Assembly (NCBI GenBank): GCA_029260195.1
Contig: JAJDDS010000559.1
Location: forward strand, 1-11,299
Reading direction: 5' to 3'
Source: Phycisphaerae bacterium
Lineage (GTDB): Bacteria; Planctomycetota; Phycisphaerae; UBA1845
DNA: 11,299 nucleotides
The position numbers and the translations under genes were made by a program. Under the pieces are notes generated by a model that worked only from the letters and a program-made list of their open reading frames with translations, had not been told where the DNA came from and did not search any database. This document shows, piece after piece, positions 5,990-11,299 of this stretch (the first letter of the stretch is position 1; the number at the start of each line of letters is the position of its first letter).

Positions 5990-8893
5990 GTGGTGGCGAT
6001 GCTCGACGGCGAAGGCGAAAACCGATCGCCGATGGACCGAGAAGCCGCCTTCAATCTCCTGGGACTCGACGCGACAGCCACATCCGCCGAAGCGGAGTTC
6101 GCGTACCGCCGCATGGCGAGGGCGTGGGACGGGCGGATCAACCGCGCTCCTTCCGCGACCCTCAGGGTGGAATACCGGTCCGCGAGGGATCAAGTCGGGC
6201 GGGCTATCGCTCTCATCCGTGGGTACGCCGAGCCGCACGTCAAACCGGGACCGCGGGCGACCGTCGGTGCGTCGGTGAGCATTGGTCGCCTGCTGGCCAA
6301 TCGGTTTGAAGTCCGCCGGCGCATCGGCGTGGGACCTGCGGGTGCCGTATTCGAGGCGTTCGATCGCGCCGGCGGCTCGGTCGTCGCCGTCAAGGTGTTC
6401 CTGCCCGAACGCATCCGGGGCGCGTGTGCCACCCGCGCCCTCGCCAAAGAGACCGAAGCCACCGCGGAACTGAACCACCCCGGTATCGCGAGGACCCTTG
6501 GCGCCCACCGTGACGGCGACCTGCGATTTGTCGTCCGAGAGTACGTCCCGGGCACGACGTTGCGTCAGAGGATGGACACGCTCGCGGTCACGGGTCGACC
6601 GTTCTCGGTCAGCATGATTGCGGGCGTCGCCGTCGCGCTCTGTGCCGCGCTCGCGTACGCTCACCGGCGCACCGTGCATATCGATATCAAACCGGAGAAC
6701 ATCGTATTTCGCGAGGACGGCACGGTGGTGTTGACGGATTTCAGCGTCGCGTGCATCGTGGACGGCGAGACGGCAGCCGTCCCGGGCGTTCCCCTGCGCG
6801 ACACTCCTTACCTCGCCCCCGAACGTGTCAGGGCGTCCGAGAACATAGACCATCGCGCCGACCAATATGCCGTCGCCGCTGTGTTGTACGAGATGCTGAC
6901 CGGCGACATTCCGGTTGGTCGTTCCAAGTCACCCACCGCCCACCGCCCTGAAACTCCGCGGCCGCTGTCGCACGCCTTGGAACGGGCGCTCGAACCGGAC
7001 CCGGCAGATCGGTTTCCCAATATGCAGGCGTTCGCGGCTGCGTTGATTGACCGGCCCGCGCAACCGATGCACACGACAAGGGCCTGGGCGATCGCCGCGC
7101 TCATCCTCGTGTTTGCGGCAGCCGGCGCGACGTTTCCCGATTGGCGTACGTCCGCGGGACTCGTGATCCGCAAGACACTCCGCGACTCCGAGCAGCAAGC
7201 CGCCGCCGAATCCGCGCGATTGCGAGCGTTGGCGTCGGAGTCCAATTGGCGGCGCATCGCCGACCTGTTGCCCCCGGACCAATGGCCGGATGACATCGTC
7301 CCCGCCGATCGGGCGTTGGCTGAGGGCGATCGGTTCCTAAAGAACATTGAGTTCAAACGGGCCGGCGGTTCTTTCCGTCGGGCGTTCGACCTATATGAAG
7401 CGAACGTAGCCGTCGCGAGGCGTTGGTTTCGCGAGCATCCGTCCCGCATGGCGGGCTCGGCCCGGAAGGTCCGAGGGCGTTTTGATGACCTTGAGCGGGC
7501 GCTCTACGAACGGGTATCGCAGTCCAACTTGGTTGTCGATGCGAGCGTGCGAGATCTTCGCGCAGCCCGGACCGACGACGAGCGCCGCGCGATCGAATCG
7601 AGACTGGGTGAATCCCGTGCGGAGTTGACGCTTGTGGAGCGCCTGCTGTCGTTGACGCAAACGCACGTGCTTGATGAATCGTCTCGCGATCAAATGGCGA
7701 CGGCGCTGGAGCAGGCTGACGCACTACTCGACGTCGGACGCTACCGCGACGCGCTGACCGCGTACGCTCAAATCGAGGTGAGGCTTGCGGAACTGCTGGA
7801 CTGGGCGCGGCGCGCCGAGGAGTCGTTACGAGAGGAACGCGCCTTGTCCCGAAAGGTCGAGCGGTTCAGGTCCGATCTGGGACCGACGGCGCTCGGATTG
7901 GCGAACGGTCAGGAGGCGATCGACACGGTAGCCAACCTGGCGGCGGAAGGTGAGGAGAAATTGGCGGCGGGCCGTGTCGACGAGGCGATCGAGATCTACC
8001 GGTCGGGGCGGACGGTTGTGTCGCAGGAGCGCAAACGCGTCGCGACGGATCTGCTGGCAATCGCTCGAGCGCGCGAGCGCTCGGGCCGTAGGACTGCTGC
8101 CGTTCGAGCGATCAACGAATTGGAGGCGCTAGACAAGACGTGCGTGGATGCGCGAGAACTCCGCGCCGTCATTCTCGCGGATCGGCTGACCAACACGATC
8201 GGGATGGAGTTCGCGTTCATCCCGCCTGGCGCGTTCTCCATGTGCAGCCCGTCCGGCGAAACGGGGCGCGACGAAGACGAGCGTCAGACGCCAGTTGCGA
8301 TTGATCGCGGGTTCCATCTGAGCACGACTGAGGTGACCCAAGCGCAGTGGTACACCGTTATGCAAAACCGTCCAAGCTACCGGCGAGGTGACGATCGCCC
8401 CGTCGAACGCGTGTCGTGGCATGACGCCGTCGAGTTCTGTCGTCGGATAAGCCTCGCCGAAGGACGTGTCTACCGCCTGCCCACCGAGACCGAGTGGGAG
8501 TACGCTTGCCGGGCGGGCACGACCACGCCGTTCGCTTTCGGTGACACGCTAAACCCAGGCCAGGCGAACTACGACACCGCTTATAGTTACCGTGGCGGTC
8601 CCACGAGCGAACCGAGAGGCGAGACGGTCTCGGTTGGCGCATTCCCCGCGAACGCTTGGGGACTGCACGACATGCACGGGAACGTCTGGGAATGGTGCGC
8701 CGATCGTGCCGAACCGGCGACCCCATTCGCGACCGCGGGTTGGACGTTCGCAAGGTCGGCGGAACGCCGCGTCTTGCGTGGCGGATCCTGGCGCCATCGA
8801 CCGAGATTCTGTCGATCCGCGAACCGTGTGTACGGCGACGTGGATAGCCGCCTGGACACGATCGGATTCCGTGTCGTTCTGGAATCCGAGTGA
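5990..8893 (+). CDS. Membrane Ser/Thr kinase with J-like N-terminus and C-terminal SUMF1/FGE-like domain
   Basis: 967 residues from GTG. Alternative in-frame ATGs are at 5999 and 6032, and none has a strong ribosome site. Residues 16-80 resemble a degenerate J-domain without HPD. The kinase spans about 104-353: GVGPAG loop (113-118), VAVK with K135, E154, HIDIKPEN with D232 and N237, DFS (250-252), APE (276-278) and D291. One membrane helix lies near 366-382. A helical stalk follows, with TPR-like units near 444-470, 572-596 and 650-674. The last ~235 residues form a formylglycine-generating-enzyme-like domain: RLPTETEWEYACRAG, GNVWEW, RVLRGGSW, and a final IGFRVV. Kinase and J-like parts should be cytoplasmic, stalk and SUMF1 domain outside. 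The combination suggests an envelope sensor or scaffold kinase; the signal and targets are unknown. The key lysine, aspartates and asparagine are present, so kinase activity is likely. Confidence 0.95.
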   Translation: MVAMLDGEGENRSPMDREAAFNLLGLDATATSAEAEFAYRRMARAWDGRINRAPSATLRVEYRSARDQVGRAIALIRGYAEPHVKPGPRATVGASVSIGRLLANRFEVRRRIGVGPAGAVFEAFDRAGGSVVAVKVFLPERIRGACATRALAKETEATAELNHPGIARTLGAHRDGDLRFVVREYVPGTTLRQRMDTLAVTGRPFSVSMIAGVAVALCAALAYAHRRTVHIDIKPENIVFREDGTVVLTDFSVACIVDGETAAVPGVPLRDTPYLAPERVRASENIDHRADQYAVAAVLYEMLTGDIPVGRSKSPTAHRPETPRPLSHALERALEPDPADRFPNMQAFAAALIDRPAQPMHTTRAWAIAALILVFAAAGATFPDWRTSAGLVIRKTLRDSEQQAAAESARLRALASESNWRRIADLLPPDQWPDDIVPADRALAEGDRFLKNIEFKRAGGSFRRAFDLYEANVAVARRWFREHPSRMAGSARKVRGRFDDLERALYERVSQSNLVVDASVRDLRAARTDDERRAIESRLGESRAELTLVERLLSLTQTHVLDESSRDQMATALEQADALLDVGRYRDALTAYAQIEVRLAELLDWARRAEESLREERALSRKVERFRSDLGPTALGLANGQEAIDTVANLAAEGEEKLAAGRVDEAIEIYRSGRTVVSQERKRVATDLLAIARARERSGRRTAAVRAINELEALDKTCVDARELRAVILADRLTNTIGMEFAFIPPGAFSMCSPSGETGRDEDERQTPVAIDRGFHLSTTEVTQAQWYTVMQNRPSYRRGDDRPVERVSWHDAVEFCRRISLAEGRVYRLPTETEWEYACRAGTTTPFAFGDTLNPGQANYDTAYSYRGGPTSEPRGETVSVGAFPANAWGLHDMHGNVWEWCADRAEPATPFATAGWTFARSAERRVLRGGSWRHRPRFCRSANRVYGDVDSRLDTIGFRVVLESE

Positions 8894-8909
8894 CCGAGGC
8901 ATCGACAAG

Positions 8910-11299
8910 TCAAGGACTCGCCGGGATCTCGTCCCTGGACCCCGTGCTCGCGCCGTGCTCGCGGAGATAGGCTGATACTGGCACGGCCCCCGCCTCCTCG
9001 GCGATGACTAAGGGCGTACGCCCGTCGTCGTTGACGGCGTTGACATCCGCCCCGGCTGCCAGCAGCAGCTCGACCATCCCCGCCCCCGCGCCCAGCGCAG
9101 CGGCGTGCAGTGGCTGCCAACCCTTGCGATCCGGCGCGCCCGCGTCCGCCCCCGTCGCGACCAGCAACTCGGCGGAACCGACGGAATCCAGCAACGCCGC
9201 CACGTGCAACGCCGTCCAGTCGTCCCGGTTTCGAGCATGAACATCGGCGCCCCTGGCGACAAGAAGTTGAACGACGCGGTCATGGCGTCGGAGCACCGTC
9301 CAGTACAACGGCGTCGATCCGCCGCAGTCTTTCGCGTTAATGTCCGCACCGCCAACCAGAAGCGCCTCGGCGATATCCGACGCGCCGGTCAACGCCGCAA
9401 CGTGCAACGGCGCACGCCCGTGTCGGTCAACGACCCGCACGTTCGCCCCGCGCCCCAGCAGAAAACCAACCGCCTCCACACGCCCTGACTCAGCTGCCAC
9501 GTGCAACGGCGTCCGCCCGTCACGGTCACGAGCGTTCACATCGGCATCCGCCCCGATCAGCAGGGCCGCGGCTCCGATGTGCCCGCTCGCGACGGCCCGG
9601 TGCAACGCCGTCCCACCCCCCCCGTCCCGCGCGCCGACGTCGACCCCGTTCGCCAACAGGAGCTCCAACGTCGCATCGCCCCCCCCGAAAGCAGCCACGT
9701 GCAACGGTGTCCAACCCTGATGATCGCGCGCGCGGATGTCAGCTCCGTGCGAGACGAGCGACGTAACGACCGCGGTCCCCCCCGAACCCGCAGCTAAGAA
9801 CAGCGGCGTGCGCCCGTCAGATGTCACCGCGTCAACGGCTGCGCCCTCGGCGGCCAGGACATCCACCACCGTGGCGTTGCCCAGATCGCCTGCGACGTGG
9901 AGCGGGGTCCAGCCATCGTACGCCGCCGCGTCCACGCCGGATCCCAGTGAAATGAGAAGTGCGGCGACGGTGGCATCGCCAGCCGCCGCCGCACGGTGCA
10001 GCGCAGTCCGGCCGTCCCGGTCCAACGCGTCCAAGGACGCGCCCCCGCCGACCAGCAGTTTCACCATCTCGCCACGCCCGAACGCAGCTGCCGCGTGCAG
10101 CGCCGTCCCGCCCTCGTCGTCCGCCGCATTGACCCGCGCACCCGCCGTGACAAGACGTCGCGCGACTCTCAAGTGACCCGATCTCGCGACGACGTGCAAC
10201 GGCGTTCGCCCGTTCCGGTCCTTGGCGTCGACGTCACCACCCGCCGCGATCAGCACCGCCGGCGCTGTGCCGGATTCATCGGAATCCAGGACGTGTAACG
10301 CCGTCCGGCCCGCCACATCCCGAGCGCCGACATCGACTCCACGTTTGACCAGACTTTCCACCAGTTCGGTGTGTCCGCGCATGACCGCCCAGTGCAGCGG
10401 CGGTAGCTCCCGGCGCCCTCCCCCATTGTCCAACTCCACCTCGCCGGGAAATCCAGTCTCTCGCTCCGAGGATCCCGGGCTCGCCTGCATCCGCCCCCGA
10501 TCACTCATCGCCAACCACCCCAACGGAGGCCACTCGCCCGAGCCGTCCGAACCCACCACCGCCCCCTTCGCGATCAGGTTCTCCACAATCTCCGAATGTC
10601 CCGCATTAACCGCCATACGCAGCGGCGTCCAACCACGCGCGTCGCGCGCGTTCACTTCCGCGCCCCGCCCCACCAGCCCTAACACCATCGCACGATGACC
10701 TGACTTGGCAGCCACGTGTAGCGCCGTTCGCCCGTCCCGCCTCGCCGCGTTGACGTCCGCGCCGCGTCCCAACAGCAGCACAGCCACCGTGTCGAACCCA
10801 CCCCCCGCCGCTCGATACAGCGGTGTCTGATTCCGCTTGTCGTTCGCGTCCACGTGCGCACCTCGCGCGAGTAGCACCTTCGCCACCTCGTAGTGCCCCT
10901 TCATCGCACCAACATGCAGCGGCGTCCAACCGTCGGGATCGCTCGCGTTGACGTTCGCCCCCGCCTCCAACAACGCTCCGACTATGCGGCTGCCGCCCTT
11001 CCCCGCACCCACGTGCAACGACGTCCAGCCGTCGTCACTTCGAGCACGCACGTCCGCACCGTGGGACAACAGCGCCTCGACCAGCACACGATTCCCCGTC
11101 GATACTGCCACGTGCAACGCCGTCCACCCACCACGCCCCTTCGCGTTGACGTCCGCTCCCGCCCCCAACAACGCCACGACCACACGGTCGAATCCGTGCA
11201 GTACCGCATCGTGCAATCTCGTGTCACCACTCGAATTGATGACGTTGACGTCCCCCCCACCAGCCAAGTACGCATCCAACTCCGTCAGCGCCCGGGCCG
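8910..11299 (-). CDS. Giant ankyrin-repeat protein (5' end beyond window)
   Basis: The frame is open to the right edge and already inside a repeat there (ELDAYLAGGGDVN), so the N-terminus, and any signal peptide, lies outside the window; a TTG at 11279 is not a credible start. About 22 well-formed 33-residue ankyrin units with the DGxTPLHxAA ... LLxxGADVNARD pattern are visible. Seven are followed by a degenerate unit (about 10410-10541), then fifteen more, and the protein ends in a short tail (STGSRDEIPASP). No catalytic domain is present in the visible 796 codons. Ankyrin stacks bind proteins; the partner is unknown. The coding strand contains several G7-G8 tracts within glycine-rich loops. 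The gene converges on the kinase gene with 16 bases between stops. Confidence 0.95.
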   Translation of the reverse strand, partial: ARALTELDAYLAGGGDVNVINSSGDTRLHDAVLHGFDRVVVALLGAGADVNAKGRGGWTALHVAVSTGNRVLVEALLSHGADVRARSDDGWTSLHVGAGKGGSRIVGALLEAGANVNASDPDGWTPLHVGAMKGHYEVAKVLLARGAHVDANDKRNQTPLYRAAGGGFDTVAVLLLGRGADVNAARRDGRTALHVAAKSGHRAMVLGLVGRGAEVNARDARGWTPLRMAVNAGHSEIVENLIAKGAVVGSDGSGEWPPLGWLAMSDRGRMQASPGSSERETGFPGEVELDNGGGRRELPPLHWAVMRGHTELVESLVKRGVDVGARDVAGRTALHVLDSDESGTAPAVLIAAGGDVDAKDRNGRTPLHVVARSGHLRVARRLVTAGARVNAADDEGGTALHAAAAFGRGEMVKLLVGGGASLDALDRDGRTALHRAAAAGDATVAALLISLGSGVDAAAYDGWTPLHVAGDLGNATVVDVLAAEGAAVDAVTSDGRTPLFLAAGSGGTAVVTSLVSHGADIRARDHQGWTPLHVAAFGGGDATLELLLANGVDVGARDGGGGTALHRAVASGHIGAAALLIGADADVNARDRDGRTPLHVAAESGRVEAVGFLLGRGANVRVVDRHGRAPLHVAALTGASDIAEALLVGGADINAKDCGGSTPLYWTVLRRHDRVVQLLVARGADVHARNRDDWTALHVAALLDSVGSAELLVATGADAGAPDRKGWQPLHAAALGAGAGMVELLLAAGADVNAVNDDGRTPLVIAEEAGAVPVSAYLREHGASTGSRDEIPASP
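8960..11275 (-). repeat. Tandem 99-base coding repeats (ankyrin units)
   Basis: The plus strand shows a recurring GCCACGTGCAACGNCGTCC-like word, the complement of codons for (T)ALHVA, at roughly 99-base steps (for example near 9199, 9498, 9699, 11009 and 11106). Units are diverged, not identical, so this is an old protein-repeat array. It is not a CRISPR or satellite array. Confidence 0.85.
9616..9783 (-). repeat. Cluster of C7-C8 homopolymer tracts inside the ankyrin gene
   Basis: Runs of eight C at 9616-9623 and 9679-9686 and seven C at 9777-9783 occur within 170 bases; another run of seven is at 11252-11258. On the coding strand they are poly-G within glycine codons. They are long enough to be slippage-prone, by strand slippage in the cell or by sequencing error. 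The reading frame is intact as given. Confidence 0.6.

Noticed and set aside
5939..6865. Minus-strand frame of 308 codons covering the start of the kinase gene
   Set aside because: The plus strand encodes the kinase hallmarks through this stretch; the minus translation has no recognisable features.
8960..11275. CRISPR or satellite repeat array
   Set aside because: The ~99-base periodicity is explained by diverged 33-residue ankyrin units in one open frame; there are no identical repeats with unique spacers.
11273..11279. Start codon of the ankyrin gene within the window (TTG at 11279 or the out-of-frame ATG at 11275)
   Set aside because: The correct frame continues open to the window edge and already encodes the second half of an ankyrin unit, so the true start lies outside.

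Overview
The window looks like a chromosomal segment of a GC-rich, respiring bacterium, most likely a member of the Planctomycetota or a neighbouring PVC lineage. The reasons are a Ser/Thr kinase fused to a formylglycine-generating-enzyme-like (SUMF1) domain, which is characteristic of planctomycetes, long multihaem cytochromes encoded beside a Rieske/cytochrome b operon, and a very long ankyrin-repeat protein. The assignment is inference; no rRNA or other phylogenetic marker is present.

Positions 1-5623 (minus strand, read right to left) hold one tight operon for a quinol-oxidising Rieske/cytochrome b complex. The order is a ~15-haem periplasmic cytochrome, a Tat-type Rieske protein, a b6-type cytochrome b with four haem ligands and the Cys for covalent haem c_i, a subunit-IV-like cytochrome b C-terminal half, and a large fusion protein. 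The fusion joins a hexahaem cytochrome, a transmembrane helix and a GltD-like FeS/FAD/NAD(P) oxidoreductase, and runs off the left edge close to its C-terminus. Three of the four junctions are 4-base ATGA overlaps. No cytochrome c1 or f gene is present in the visible part; the two multihaem proteins probably take that place. The flavoprotein end suggests that the complex couples the (mena)quinone pool and periplasmic cytochromes to cytoplasmic NAD(P). This is the most interesting system in the window.

Positions 5624-5989 form a divergent intergenic region. It carries a 58-base interrupted inverted repeat and a small hairpin just upstream of the cytochrome operon.

Positions 5990-8893 (plus strand) encode a 967-residue membrane kinase: a degenerate J-like N-terminus, a Ser/Thr kinase with HID and DFS variants of the usual motifs, one transmembrane helix, a helical TPR-like stalk and a SUMF1-type domain that lacks one catalytic Cys. 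Positions 8910-11299 (minus strand) encode a 5'-truncated protein made almost wholly of ankyrin repeats, about 22 clear units plus one degenerate one. It converges on the kinase gene with only 16 bases between the stop codons. No tRNA, rRNA, CRISPR array or insertion sequence was recognised.
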